Source: Chloroflexota bacterium
Lineage (GTDB): Bacteria; Chloroflexota; Anaerolineae; Anaerolineales; UBA11579
Length of the DNA: 64,000 nucleotides
Direction of reading: 5' to 3'
Assembly: GCA_013112575.1 (NCBI GenBank)
Contig: JABFGG010000002.1
Location: forward strand, 1 to 64,000
Shown: one piece after another, positions 36,221 to 44,541 of the stretch
Layout of the letters: each line of letters opens with the position of its first letter
How positions within the stretch are numbered: the first letter of the stretch is position 1
Translations under genes and position numbers: made by a program
Notes under the pieces: generated by a model
Database searches by the model: none
What the model saw: the letters and a program-made list of their open reading frames with translations, nothing else
What the model was told of the DNA's origin: nothing

Positions 36221-36814
36221 TCAGGCAAACAGCCTGGGAAGGAAACGCCCGGTGCGTTGCATGTATTGGCGGTATTCGTCTCCAAAGGTTTCAACCATGA
36301 GCGCTTCTTCATGTCGTAGGCGCAAGGCCACCACCAGCAGTTGCATACCCAGGAGCAGACCCCCGATGATCAGGTTTCTGGTCAGGAGCAGGATAGCCAA
36401 TTCGTGAATCAGGAGCACCGTGTACATGGGATGACGCACCCACCTGTATGGCCCATGAGAGATCATGGTGTGTTCTTCTCGGATATGGAGCGATGAATTG
36501 AAGTTAACATCCAAGGCCCACTGCACCCAGACGATGAGGGGAATGGCTAGGATAGCTAGCGCAACACCCAACCACTGCGCCCACAAGGGCAGGTGGATCT
36601 CCGCAAAGGCCAGGATGCTGGGGCGGATGAAGAAGGCCAGGAATAGCAGTAAGAAGGGGAGGCCCAGAAGCTTGCGCAGGGTGAGGGAGCGATCTTCTTC
36701 TACGAATTCATAATCGCCGCCTCCCCGGTGAGCCTTTGCCTGGAAATAGAAGCGGATACCCCAGAAGATCACAAATGTAATAACAAAGATAAGGTGAAAA
36801 AATGTTTGGTTCAC
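36221..36814 (-). CDS. Isoprenylcysteine carboxyl methyltransferase-like membrane protein, copy 2
   Basis: 197 aa. Start at GTG 36814 is chosen: GGGAG lies 7 nt upstream, it begins 1 nt after the stop codon of the upstream paralogue, and the resulting N-terminus (NQTFFHLIFVITFVIFWGIRFYF) aligns with that paralogue; an ATG at 36880 would overlap the upstream gene by 65 bp. Five membrane segments and the SAM-binding signature SHGPYRWVRHPMYTVLLI (about residues 125-142), ending in EEALMVETFGDEYRQYMQRTGRFLPR, identify the ICMT/PEMT family. These enzymes methylate lipids or small membrane substrates. Shares a transcription unit with copy 1. Confidence 0.87.
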   Translation of the reverse strand: MNQTFFHLIFVITFVIFWGIRFYFQAKAHRGGGDYEFVEEDRSLTLRKLLGLPFLLLFLAFFIRPSILAFAEIHLPLWAQWLGVALAILAIPLIVWVQWALDVNFNSSLHIREEHTMISHGPYRWVRHPMYTVLLIHELAILLLTRNLIIGGLLLGMQLLVVALRLRHEEALMVETFGDEYRQYMQRTGRFLPRLFA

Positions 36815-36815
36815 G

Positions 36816-37418
36816 TCAAGCTCCCAGCTTGGGCAGGTAGCGCCCGGTGCGTTGCATGTATTGACGATATTCGTCACCAAAGGTCTCTACCAGACGCTGT
36901 TCTTCCAGTGGGGTGCGCACGTGTAAAGCCCACAAAGCTACGATAGCGGTGACCAACATGAACCAGTTGGCTGCTACGAGGATGACGCCGATGAAGTTCA
37001 GACTGGCGAAGGTGTAGAGGGGATGGCGGATCCAGCGGTAGGGGCCGGAGGTGACCAATGAGTGTTGCTCGCGGGTAACGACGGTAGGGGAGATGTTGGT
37101 GTCCAGGCTGCTGAACATCCAGTAGATTAGTGGGACCGCGATAACCATCAAGCCGATACCTGTCCAGCGCAACCACAGGGGCAGCTCGACCTGGGCCCAA
37201 CTAACCAGAGGGGGATAGATCAGGAATAGCAGCATGCTGCCGTAAAACAGTAAGGCCCCGATGGTGCGCACCCACAGGCTCCATTTGACTTCGTCTTCAC
37301 CATAATGCACCTCTTCTCCTGTTTCACGATTGGCCCTGCGACGGAAGTAGCCGGAGATGCTAAAAGAAATGACCAGCAATATGGCCACGATAATGCGGAA
37401 GATGGTTTCAGTTGTCAT
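36816..37418 (-). CDS. Isoprenylcysteine carboxyl methyltransferase-like membrane protein, copy 1
   Basis: 200 aa, about 40 percent identical by eye to copy 2. Five membrane segments; signature TSGPYRWIRHPLYTFASLNFIG and C-terminus EEQRLVETFGDEYRQYMQRTGRYLPK. A good sigma70-type promoter with a DtxR-type box across the transcription start lies upstream, so expression is probably metal-controlled. Substrate unknown; protein or quinone/lipid methylation are options. Confidence 0.88.
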   Translation of the reverse strand: MTTETIFRIIVAILLVISFSISGYFRRRANRETGEEVHYGEDEVKWSLWVRTIGALLFYGSMLLFLIYPPLVSWAQVELPLWLRWTGIGLMVIAVPLIYWMFSSLDTNISPTVVTREQHSLVTSGPYRWIRHPLYTFASLNFIGVILVAANWFMLVTAIVALWALHVRTPLEEQRLVETFGDEYRQYMQRTGRYLPKLGA

Positions 37419-37450
37419 AATTAACTCCTCAGTATAAACAAAATATAAAT

Positions 37451-37464
37451 TTAGGTTTGCCTAA
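37451..37464. promoter_or_regulatory. DtxR-type operator upstream of methyltransferase-like pair
   Basis: TTAGGTTTGCCTAA: TTAGG-N4-CCTAA, one base from the DtxR/IdeR consensus core TTAGGTTAGCCTAA. It touches the -10 element and covers the expected transcription start. Together with AAATATAAA on one side it matches the box at 41520 over about 24 bp. Confidence 0.72.
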
Positions 37465-37491
37465 TTATACGAATCCTATTCTATTTGTCAA
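37464..37491 (-). promoter_or_regulatory. Promoter of the methyltransferase-like pair
   Basis: Minus strand: -35 TTGACA (37491-37486), 16-bp spacer, -10 TATAAT (37469-37464), both consensus, 46 bp before the ATG at 37418. Confidence 0.82.
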
Positions 37492-37515
37492 TCAGCAATT
37501 TTGGGAATGTCTTAA

Positions 37516-37550
37516 ATAAAAAAGCCGCTCCAAAATGGGGCGGCTTTTTG
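37516..37550 (-). terminator. Terminator at the end of the feo operon
   Basis: AAAAAGCCGC(T)CC / GG(G)GCGGCTTTTT stem with AAAAT loop; the minus strand ends in TTTTTTATTT. It follows the feoB membrane-part gene immediately. Confidence 0.88.
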
Positions 37551-38981
37551 CTAGATGCCTGCAAATATGCGCCAGATTTGTGCCACGAAGAAGGTGATCA
37601 CAAAACCCATGACCAGCGGTAAGAGGCTGGAAATGGCCGTCCATTTGGCGCTGCCAGTCTCTTTATAGATCGTATAGATGGTGGTGCTGCAGGGGTTATG
37701 CACCAGACTGAAGAGCATGAGGTTCACGGCGGTCAGCAAAGTCCAACCACCGGCTTGCAGGATACCGAGGGTGGCGGTTTGTGAGTCCAACTCGAACATC
37801 ACACCCGCACCGGCGCCAGTGCCACCTGCCATCAAGACGGTGAGCATTAAAACAGTGGGGATGACGATCTCGTTGGCGGGGATGGCGATGACGTAAGCCA
37901 GCAGAATCACGCCATTCAGGCCGATGAACCAGGCAAGCGGGTCGAGGAAATTGACGACGTGCTCAGCGATACTGACCCCGCCGATCTGCAGGTTGGCGCT
38001 CAACCAGATGACGGCCCCGGCAGGGGCGGCGAAGACAATGGCACGCCACAGCACAAAGATAGTACGGTCGATCAGCGAGGTGTAGATCGTCTGCCAGATG
38101 TTGGGCGGGCGGTAGGGTGGCAACTCTAAGCTAAAGGTCGAGACCTCGCCGCGCAGGATGCTGCGAGACAGACCCCAGGATACGGCAAAGGTCAAGAGAA
38201 CGCCCAACAGGGCGATGCCAACCACGGCGGCGGCTGAGAGCAGACCTGCCAGATGAGCCGGGACCAGTGAACCAATGAAAATGCTCGCAATGAGAATCTG
38301 GGTAGGCCAACGCCCGTTGCACAGCGCAAAGTTGTTGGTAATGATGGCGATGAGACGTTCACGCGGGCTGTCAATGATGCGCGTGGCGATCACCCCGGCA
38401 GCATTACAGCCGAAACCCATCATCATGCTGAGGGCCTGTTTGCCATGGGCGCCACTTCTTTGGAACATGTTGTCGAGGTTAAAGGCCACGCGGGGCAGAT
38501 AACCGAAGTCTTCTAACAGGGTGAACAAGGGGAAGAAAATGGCCATGGGTGGCAGCATGACGCTGATGACCCAGGCCGTCGCCAGGTAAACGCCATCGAT
38601 CAACAAGCCGTCCAGCCACCACACGAGGTTGATACTGGCAGCCAGCCCTTTGAGCCAGGGATGGATCGTGTCTAGCAGAAAGCCGGCGATCATGGCAGAG
38701 GGCACATTGGCCCCGGAGATGGTCAGCCAAAAGACCAACGCAAATAACAACAGCATCATCGGGAAGCCCCAGATACGGCTGGTGACAATGCGGTCGATGG
38801 TGCGGTCGAGGTCAAAACGACCTTCCTGGTCGGGGCGGGTGACGGCCCGGTCGGCGACGCGGGCGGCTTCGGTATAGACGCCTTCCACGATTTCCTGGTG
38901 GAAGTTGGTGCCTACACTGTAACGTAATTCCTGGGCATTGTTCAGGATGTCATTGACGGTGGGAGTGGCGTTGGTAGTCAT
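37551..38981 (-). CDS. feoB: FeoB membrane-domain protein (split FeoB, permease part)
   Basis: 476 aa. Carries the FeoB permease only: two Gate domains with [28 protein letters not shown]...[12 protein letters not shown] (about 195-235) and [24 protein letters not shown]...[22 protein letters not shown] (about 385-455), and about ten membrane segments. The N-terminal 65 residues ([37 protein letters not shown]) correspond to the usual region between G-domain and membrane part. It overlaps the G-domain gene by 4 bp (ATGA). With it, it should import Fe2+; a Mn2+ role is also possible. Confidence 0.93.
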   Translation of the reverse strand: MTTNATPTVNDILNNAQELRYSVGTNFHQEIVEGVYTEAARVADRAVTRPDQEGRFDLDRTIDRIVTSRIWGFPMMLLLFALVFWLTISGANVPSAMIAGFLLDTIHPWLKGLAASINLVWWLDGLLIDGVYLATAWVISVMLPPMAIFFPLFTLLEDFGYLPRVAFNLDNMFQRSGAHGKQALSMMMGFGCNAAGVIATRIIDSPRERLIAIITNNFALCNGRWPTQILIASIFIGSLVPAHLAGLLSAAAVVGIALLGVLLTFAVSWGLSRSILRGEVSTFSLELPPYRPPNIWQTIYTSLIDRTIFVLWRAIVFAAPAGAVIWLSANLQIGGVSIAEHVVNFLDPLAWFIGLNGVILLAYVIAIPANEIVIPTVLMLTVLMAGGTGAGAGVMFELDSQTATLGILQAGGWTLLTAVNLMLFSLVHNPCSTTIYTIYKETGSAKWTAISSLLPLVMGFVITFFVAQIWRIFAGI

Positions 38982-39808
38982 GGAATAATATCCAGGGTGT
39001 GGGCAAATTCCTGGGTGGTTGCAGTGGGAATCTCGGCCAGCTCACCCAATTGCCCGTTGCGCATGGCGGCGATGATGCCCTCATCGCCATCCAGTAGGCG
39101 TTTGGCCACCCAGCGAGCATTGCTCAGTTTGGGGTAGGCCAGTTGGATTTCTTTGGTCAGGCTGTCGATGGCTTCGCGTACTTTGGGGCTTTCATTGCTG
39201 GTTCGCGGGGGCTTGCAGACGACTTTCCCAGAAGCGACGTCGTGTATGCTGGCAAGCAACTCTTCAAAGCCCTGTCCGAAGCGGGCGCTGGTGGGCACTA
39301 CGGGCACGCCCAGGTCTCGCGCCAAACGACGCTCGTCTACCTCTAATCCTTTACGTTCGGCTTCATCAATCAGGTTCAGGCAAACCACGACCCGGTCGGT
39401 GATCTCCAGGACTTGCAAAACCAGGTTGAGGTTACGTTCCAGGCGGGTGGCATCCACCACCACCACGGTGACATCCGGGTTGCCAAAGAGAACAAAATCG
39501 CGCGCTACTTCTTCATCGAGGCTGGTGGCCAGCAGGGAGTAGGTACCCGGCAGGTCGACGATCTTGAAACGTTTGTCGGCGTATTCGAAGCCACCTTCGG
39601 CGCGCGCTACTGTTTTGCCGGGCCAGTTGCCGGTATGTTGGCGCAGGCCAGTGAGGGCGTTAAAGACGGTGCTTTTGCCGACATTGGGGTTGCCGGCCAG
39701 GGCGATGACGTAATCCCATTCGCTCATATCCACGCCCAGTTTTTTCAGGTTGGCGGCGTGATGGGCCGGACAGTCTGCACAGTTTGATGTATCTAGTTGG
39801 GAGTTCAT
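38978..39808 (-). CDS. feoB: FeoB G-domain protein (split FeoB, GTPase part)
   Basis: 276 aa. N-terminal Cys/His motif [16 protein letters not shown], then the G-domain: GNPNVGKST (G1, about 42), DLPGTYSL (G3, about 86), [10 protein letters not shown] (G4, about 143) and SARFGQG (G5), followed by a helical region ([17 protein letters not shown]) similar to the guanine-dissociation-inhibitor domain. In most bacteria this and the permease are one chain. Overlaps both neighbours by 4 bp (ATGA), so the operon is translationally coupled. Confidence 0.94.
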   Translation of the reverse strand: MNSQLDTSNCADCPAHHAANLKKLGVDMSEWDYVIALAGNPNVGKSTVFNALTGLRQHTGNWPGKTVARAEGGFEYADKRFKIVDLPGTYSLLATSLDEEVARDFVLFGNPDVTVVVVDATRLERNLNLVLQVLEITDRVVVCLNLIDEAERKGLEVDERRLARDLGVPVVPTSARFGQGFEELLASIHDVASGKVVCKPPRTSNESPKVREAIDSLTKEIQLAYPKLSNARWVAKRLLDGDEGIIAAMRNGQLGELAEIPTATTQEFAHTLDIIP

Positions 39809-40809
39809 TCTTCTTCCACGGGTTCTATTTTGATGTAATTGGCCTGATCTGCCCGTAAAGCGATCAAGGCATCACGAATAAGGTAGGCAGTGGGATCGCC
39901 CCCCGGACTGGTCAACTCGGCGCGGATGATGGTGCCGGGGAGGATGCCCAGGTCCATAAATCGTTGCCGTTCGGCGCCACGGCATTGCTGGGCGATGGCA
40001 AGCACCCGACCCGATTGGCCGCGTTGGAGGTCTTTGAGGCTGGACTGTGCTTGCGGCACAAGCTGCCCGTTGGCTTCGACAAAGATATTGTCGGCAGCCA
40101 TAACAGGTAATTGAAGTCTGTGACCATTGCTGACCAGGGTGATGGCTTCATCATTGCGCTCGACGACTTCAACCAACATGCCAGAGTGCAATCCCAGGTT
40201 GTCCAATTCTTCTGCGATGGCTTGAGGCTCATCTTCCAAATGGACGATCTCGCCGCGTGTGCCAACAGGGGCACCGGAAAGTGTTTCACCAGCGTGGCGT
40301 CTCAGCTTTTCTCCCGTGCTGGGGATGGGGTCGCCGTGGGGGTCGTGGGAGGGATAACTGTATTTGCTGGCGAGGGCGTCCATCTCGGCAGGGGTCAACT
40401 GGTGTTCACGTTTCTCAGCCTGTTCGTGCCATTCCAGGGGAGAGTAGCCGCTATCCTCCGCCAAGTAGTGTTCCCAGAGGCGATGGGCGCGGATCAATTC
40501 GTGGGAGCGTTCACTGCCTGCTTCGGTCAGAGTTAATTTGCCCTCAGTCCTGGTAATCAGCCCCTGACTTTCCATGTTTACAAGTAGAGCCACGGTCTTA
40601 TCGCGGGCCAGGTTCAGCACACCAGCGAGGCTATCCAGGGTGGGTGGTTTCTCTTCCAGTAGTCTGATCTGGATGTATTTGAGGGCGTCTTCGGTCAGTT
40701 CTCGCTGGCTGCGTCTGCGCAGGCTGCCGCGGTCGTACCAACGCCATAAGAAATAGGTAGCGGCCAGCACGATCAAGCCCGCGATCAATAAGGATAGGGG
40801 GGATGGCAT
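39805..40809 (-). CDS. Membrane-anchored DtxR-like / FeoA fusion protein
   Basis: 334 aa. A signal-anchor helix (residues 5-24, LSLLIAGLIVLAATYFLWRW) is followed by a DtxR-like winged helix (ALKYIQIRLLEEKPPTLDSLAGVLNLARDKTVALLVNMESQGLITRTEGKLTLTEAG), the DtxR dimer and metal region (HRLWEHYLAEDSGYSPLEWHEQAEKREHQL, SHDPHGDPIPS), and two SH3-like FeoA domains (about 180-250 and 255-330; FMDLGILPGTIIRAEL marks the second). Order in the operon is regulator, this gene, feoB-G, feoB-M. The anchor implies it acts on the transporter, or as a membrane-bound sensor, rather than as a free repressor. GGAGCAAAT precedes the ATG. Confidence 0.88.
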   Translation of the reverse strand: MPSPLSLLIAGLIVLAATYFLWRWYDRGSLRRRSQRELTEDALKYIQIRLLEEKPPTLDSLAGVLNLARDKTVALLVNMESQGLITRTEGKLTLTEAGSERSHELIRAHRLWEHYLAEDSGYSPLEWHEQAEKREHQLTPAEMDALASKYSYPSHDPHGDPIPSTGEKLRRHAGETLSGAPVGTRGEIVHLEDEPQAIAEELDNLGLHSGMLVEVVERNDEAITLVSNGHRLQLPVMAADNIFVEANGQLVPQAQSSLKDLQRGQSGRVLAIAQQCRGAERQRFMDLGILPGTIIRAELTSPGGDPTAYLIRDALIALRADQANYIKIEPVEEE

Positions 40810-40827
40810 ATTTGCTCCGGTTTTTGC

Positions 40828-41499
40828 TTATGCTTCGACGTAGATCTGTTCGGTGATGTTTTGCCCCAGTACCACGACTTCGTCCTGGTTTTTGATCTTC
40901 AGATGGGTGTTCTTGTCATAATCCGAGTAATCTACAACTTTCACCTGAGTTTCGGGGGTGACGCCCAGATCACTGAGGTGGCGCAAGAGGTCGGCATCGG
41001 TATCGCGTACGCGTTTGATGGTGCCGCTGTCCCCTTTGCCCAGATCGCTCAAACGAGTTTCTGCCGAGGCAGGCATGCTCAGGTCGAGGCGGGGGATGGG
41101 GTCGCCGTGGGGATCGTGTTTTGGGTTGCCAAGTACAGCCGCAATGCGTTCCTCGAATTTCTCCGAGATGACGTGCTCCAGGCGTTCGGCCTCTTCGTGC
41201 ACTTCGTCCCAGGGGTAACCCAAGATATCGTGAAGAAAGAGTTCCAATAAGCGGTGATGGCGCAGGGTTTCGAGAGCTTCATTCATTCCCGCTTCGGTGA
41301 GCACCACGCCACGGTGTTTCTGGTAATCAACGAGAGGAGGATTGGCGCTGGCCAGCTTTTTGATCATGCCGGTTACTGATGCGGGGGTGACTTCGAGATA
41401 TTCGGCCAGTTTGGAGGTGCTGGCACGCCCTTCGGTTTGGCTGAGTTCGTAAATAGCTTTGAGATAATCTTCTACTGCCTGAGTAAGTTTGTCTTCCAT
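40828..41499 (-). CDS. DtxR/IdeR/MntR family metal-dependent regulator
   Basis: 223 aa. Winged helix (AVEDYLKAIYELSQTEGRASTSKLAEYLEVTPASVTGMIKKLA), metal-binding dimer domain (HHRLLELFLHDILGYPWDEVHEEAERLEHVIS, ending HDPHGDPIPR) and a C-terminal SH3-like domain (SGTIKRVRDTDADLLRHLSDLGV). With bound Fe2+ or Mn2+ it should repress. A DtxR box overlaps its own promoter, and a second box lies before the methyltransferase-like pair, so autoregulation and a small regulon are likely. First gene of the feo operon; AGGAAAAATA before the ATG. Confidence 0.93.
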   Translation of the reverse strand: MEDKLTQAVEDYLKAIYELSQTEGRASTSKLAEYLEVTPASVTGMIKKLASANPPLVDYQKHRGVVLTEAGMNEALETLRHHRLLELFLHDILGYPWDEVHEEAERLEHVISEKFEERIAAVLGNPKHDPHGDPIPRLDLSMPASAETRLSDLGKGDSGTIKRVRDTDADLLRHLSDLGVTPETQVKVVDYSDYDKNTHLKIKNQDEVVVLGQNITEQIYVEA

Positions 41500-41519
41500 T
41501 ATTTTTCCTAAATATAAAT

Positions 41520-41533
41520 TTAGATTAGCCTAA
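41520..41533. promoter_or_regulatory. DtxR-type operator of the feo operon
   Basis: TTAGATTAGCCTAA, one base from the DtxR/IdeR core TTAGGTTAGCCTAA, placed at the expected transcription start just after the -10. Flanked by AAATATAAA exactly as at 37451. Confidence 0.78.
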
Positions 41534-41537
41534 AGTT

Positions 41538-41566
41538 ATTTTAGTGGATTTTGATTGTTTGTGCAA
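41538..41566 (-). promoter_or_regulatory. Promoter of the feo operon
   Basis: Minus strand: -35 TTGCAC (41566-41561), 17-bp spacer, -10 TAAAAT (41543-41538), followed directly by the DtxR-type box. Confidence 0.75.
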
Positions 41567-41636
41567 GTTTTTTCAAAGAACACCAAGCCTCGCTCATCTG
41601 TAGTTTCTCTCGAAGTCCCTCACGCAAAGCAAAATG

Positions 41637-41670
41637 AACCACAGATGAACGCGGATGAACACAGATAAGG
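41637..41670. repeat. Intergenic CACAGATGAAC repeat
   Basis: CCACAGATGAACGCGGATG followed by AACACAGATAAGG, a periodic CACAGAT/GGATGAACACAGAT element also seen in degenerate form at 52022-52061. The 294-bp gap here holds no gene. Confidence 0.6.
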
Positions 41671-41758
41671 CATGCAAATCTAAATCGGTTCGTTTGTGCT
41701 ATTCGTGTCATTCGAGATTATCTTCCTTGCTCCTCTGTCCTTGACCAAACAAGCTTGC

Positions 41759-41787
41759 TTGACACCCAACAAGCCCCGCGCTATGCT
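41759..41787 (+). promoter_or_regulatory. Promoter of aminotransferase IV gene, leaderless type
   Basis: -35 TTGACA (41759-41764), 17-bp spacer, -10 TATGCT (41782-41787), ending 6 nt before ATG 41794. Confidence 0.7.
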
Positions 41788-41793
41788 CCCCGC

Positions 41794-42627
41794 ATGCTAG
41801 CCATCATCGCCACTCTCACCCCTGAAGGCTTAATCGATACCCCTTATTCCGGCGACCGTATTTCCGAAATTGCCAACCAGGAACCCGAAGGTGTATACGA
41901 TGTTACCCGCACTTATTCAGGTGGCCGCGCCCTGTTGCTGGAGGCTTATTTTGACCGTCTGGAACGCTCGGCACGATTGGAAGGCATTGATATCAAGCTG
42001 GAGCGATCATCAATAGGATCTGCCATCCGACAGTTATTAGAAAGAAGCGAATTTGAAGAAGCGCGCCTGCGCTTGACCGTACCTCGCGACAGGCCGGAAA
42101 ACCTGATCATCGCCGTGGCGGACTACGCACCTTTTCGGGACCGGTTGAAGAAGGTCAAAGAACAGGGGGCGAAAGTCGCCACATTGTCTATTGCTCGCCA
42201 AAACCCTGCTGCGAAGACTAATGCATGGGTGCATGAACGCAATCTAGCAAAGTCCACCCTACCTAAAGACATTTACGAAGGCATCATTGTGGATGAGAAT
42301 GGAAAATTACTGGAAGGTTTTAGCAGCAACTTCTATGCTATCCGACAGGGCGTTCTATACACGGCTGATGAAGGCATCCTGCCTGGCATTTCCCGCCGTA
42401 TCCTAATGGAAGTTGCCCCTAAAGTTTTACTGGTTGAATTACAGCCTCCCGCAAGAGATCAAATCCCCATGTTCGATGAAGCTTTGTTGACTAGTAGCGG
42501 TCGTGGGATGGTGCCCATCGTAAAGTTGGATGATCACATTCTGGGGGATGGGCAACCGGGCTCACTCACACAGCAATTGATGGAGAGATATGATGAATGG
42601 GTGGAAGAGCATTTGGAGGTGATTTAG
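41794..42627 (+). CDS. Aminotransferase class IV (branched-chain aminotransferase / ADC lyase-like)
   Basis: 277 aa. Fold-type IV PLP enzyme: GVYDVTRTYSGGRALLLEAYFDRLERSARLEGI at the N-terminus, then Lys in VHERNLAKSTL (about residue 152), the Glu/Asn stretch LLEGFSSNFYAIRQGVLYTADEGILPGISRRILME, and EALLTSSGRGMVPIVKLD near the end. Family members act on branched-chain amino acids, D-amino acids or 4-amino-4-deoxychorismate; I cannot choose. Start is ATG 41794: the promoter puts the transcript start there, and the upstream TTG (41755) would overlap the -35. Confidence 0.88.
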   Translation: MLAIIATLTPEGLIDTPYSGDRISEIANQEPEGVYDVTRTYSGGRALLLEAYFDRLERSARLEGIDIKLERSSIGSAIRQLLERSEFEEARLRLTVPRDRPENLIIAVADYAPFRDRLKKVKEQGAKVATLSIARQNPAAKTNAWVHERNLAKSTLPKDIYEGIIVDENGKLLEGFSSNFYAIRQGVLYTADEGILPGISRRILMEVAPKVLLVELQPPARDQIPMFDEALLTSSGRGMVPIVKLDDHILGDGQPGSLTQQLMERYDEWVEEHLEVI

Positions 42628-43359
42628 GTGCGTAGCCGAATTATCTTAGTGCCTCTTGCATTCATTCTAGCGGCATGTAATTTGCCAATAGTAACACCCA
42701 TCGCAACTCCATCTCCATTACCTAAATCTACAAACACACCCAAATTAACATCTACAGCCGCACCTACTGAAACACAGTTCCCCACTCCATCGCCATCACC
42801 AACCATAACTTTATATCCAGAACCCGACGGCTGCCTCAAGCCCCCCGATGATTACACTCGTGTAGAAGTCAACGCCCAAACCCTCAACCAACGCACACTT
42901 TTCATGCTGCAACACGCCGCCAAATTATATGGTGGGCCAATCGATGTCGCCAACCTGGCGATCACACAAGGCTCTTATACAGATGCAGTGGGACTCAGTT
43001 TTGGCACACATGCAGGTGGTGGGGCGGTGGATATCTCCGTGGTAGCACGCGAACGTTTTGAGATCCTATGGGACGAGATCCCACCCCTGTTGCAGGCTCT
43101 GCGCACAGCTGGTTTTGCTGCCTGGCTACGTGAAGCCGGAGAACTTTCGCCTACCTCGGCTGTGCATATCCATGCAATTGCTATAGGTGACGCGGAAGCC
43201 TCTGCGGATGCTGAGGCGCAACTGACCGGTGAATATGGCTACTTCCGCGGCTACAATGGCTTGCCACCGGATTTTGGCGGCCCGGCTCTGGATAAATACG
43301 GCGAGCCTGTTATCTGTAACTGGATGCGCGAATTGGGTTACGCCGACCTGCGCGATTAG
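42628..43359 (+). CDS. Lipoprotein with M15-like peptidase domain
   Basis: 243 aa, GTG start directly after the aminotransferase stop codon, with GGAGGTGA before it. Lipobox ILAAC-N (about residue 13), Thr/Pro linker to residue 55, then a domain with NQRTLFMLQHAAKLYGG, SFGTHAGGGAVDISV (His and Asp, about residues 130-138) and AVHIHAIAIGDAE (HxH, about 192). The spaced H..D and HxH fit the zinc site of the M15 D-Ala-D-Ala carboxypeptidase superfamily. A wall-acting exported peptidase is likely. Its stop codon interlocks with the convergent EEP gene (TTAG). Confidence 0.78.
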   Translation: MRSRIILVPLAFILAACNLPIVTPIATPSPLPKSTNTPKLTSTAAPTETQFPTPSPSPTITLYPEPDGCLKPPDDYTRVEVNAQTLNQRTLFMLQHAAKLYGGPIDVANLAITQGSYTDAVGLSFGTHAGGGAVDISVVARERFEILWDEIPPLLQALRTAGFAAWLREAGELSPTSAVHIHAIAIGDAEASADAEAQLTGEYGYFRGYNGLPPDFGGPALDKYGEPVICNWMRELGYADLRD

Positions 43360-44432
43360 CTTTTGGCTTTCAGTCGCTCCAGGTATTCATCCGAATAATC
43401 GATCTTCAATTCGGCCCACATGGGGTAATGGTCGGACATCTGGTGGGTGCGCCAGTCTCGGTAATAGCGACTTTTCTCGTCTTTAGTACGTCTGCGGCCT
43501 TTGCGGTTGTGCGTATAGCCTTTTCCCATTCGAGCGGCGTAATGGGCTTCGTCCTCCGCCCGGAACACCGATTGGAAAAAACGGTAGACGCCTGAACTGA
43601 CCGGCTCGTCAGCAAAGCGGTCTTTGCGCACGCGGAAAGCGATCTGGTCGTAGATCTTGTTCTCGCCGATATTAGTGGGCAGGTCCATCATCTTGTCGGG
43701 GACCTTGAAGCCATTCCCGGTTAGGGCCTTAAAGGTGTCGTCGCTTTTCTTGAAGATGTTGAAGTCGCCCAATAAAATGAAGTTACGGGCCCAGGCGCGG
43801 TCATCCTGGGAGCGTTTGTTGATGAACTCGGCGATCTTGCCGATCTCTTCCACCCGACGAGGATCGTTAGCGTCACTGCTGCCGTAGAGGATGTGCACAC
43901 TCACCAGGATAAAGCGGCTCCAGCCAGCCTGGAAACCGACCATGAAGGGGGTGCGTGCGACCTGTAACTGAGGCATGTAAATAGTTTTGCCATCGGCGTC
44001 TTTCTGGCGTTTAGGGGGAAAGGTGATCTCGCTGGCCAGACCGCCCATTTTTACTTTGCGCGAGTCATACAAAAAAGCCATGCGTTCCTGGTTACCACGC
44101 GAGCCTTCGGTGACGTCCGTGACGAGATAATCCCAGTAACCGCCCAGGATCTTGAGGACTTCTTTTAGAGCCGTCAGGTCGCGGTTGACCTCCTGCACTG
44201 CCACAAGGTCAAAACGGGCGATGATCTCTGCGATGAAGTAATAGGCATCACGGGTGCGTTTGCCGTATTTGCCAGAGTCGAATTCGCGGATGTTCCAGGT
44301 TGCCAACAAGAGGGACTCGTGCAGGCTGCGCTGGGGCACGTTACGGTCGAGTGAACTGCGTAGGGTCAGCAAGCGGTCGATGATGAATTTGTCTTCGGCG
44401 CGCCTGCTATTGAGGCCACTGTAAAAGGGCAT
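43356..44432 (-). CDS. Endonuclease/exonuclease/phosphatase (EEP) family protein
   Basis: 358 aa without signal peptide. EEP motifs: LLATWNIREF (Asn), DLVAVQEVNRD (Glu), FILVSVHILYGS, NFILLGDFNIF (Asp-Asn) and SDHYPMWAEL (Asp-His), so a metal-dependent phosphoesterase or nuclease with an intact active site. Insertions around residues 265-330 rich in Arg/Lys (RMGKGYTHNRKGRRRTKDEKSRYY) suggest nucleic-acid contact. GAGGAGGAG precedes the ATG. Unlike the two EEP proteins at 54422 and 58097 it has no membrane part. Confidence 0.9.
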   Translation of the reverse strand: MPFYSGLNSRRAEDKFIIDRLLTLRSSLDRNVPQRSLHESLLLATWNIREFDSGKYGKRTRDAYYFIAEIIARFDLVAVQEVNRDLTALKEVLKILGGYWDYLVTDVTEGSRGNQERMAFLYDSRKVKMGGLASEITFPPKRQKDADGKTIYMPQLQVARTPFMVGFQAGWSRFILVSVHILYGSSDANDPRRVEEIGKIAEFINKRSQDDRAWARNFILLGDFNIFKKSDDTFKALTGNGFKVPDKMMDLPTNIGENKIYDQIAFRVRKDRFADEPVSSGVYRFFQSVFRAEDEAHYAARMGKGYTHNRKGRRRTKDEKSRYYRDWRTHQMSDHYPMWAELKIDYSDEYLERLKAKS

Positions 44433-44541
44433 TTCTCCTCCTCACTAGGAAATGGTGAACTCGATTTATCTTCTCAAGTCTTTTTGATTATACAAGGCCA
44501 CTAGCTTGACCTGCATAGACATTTATCCTTATTTCAGGGTC

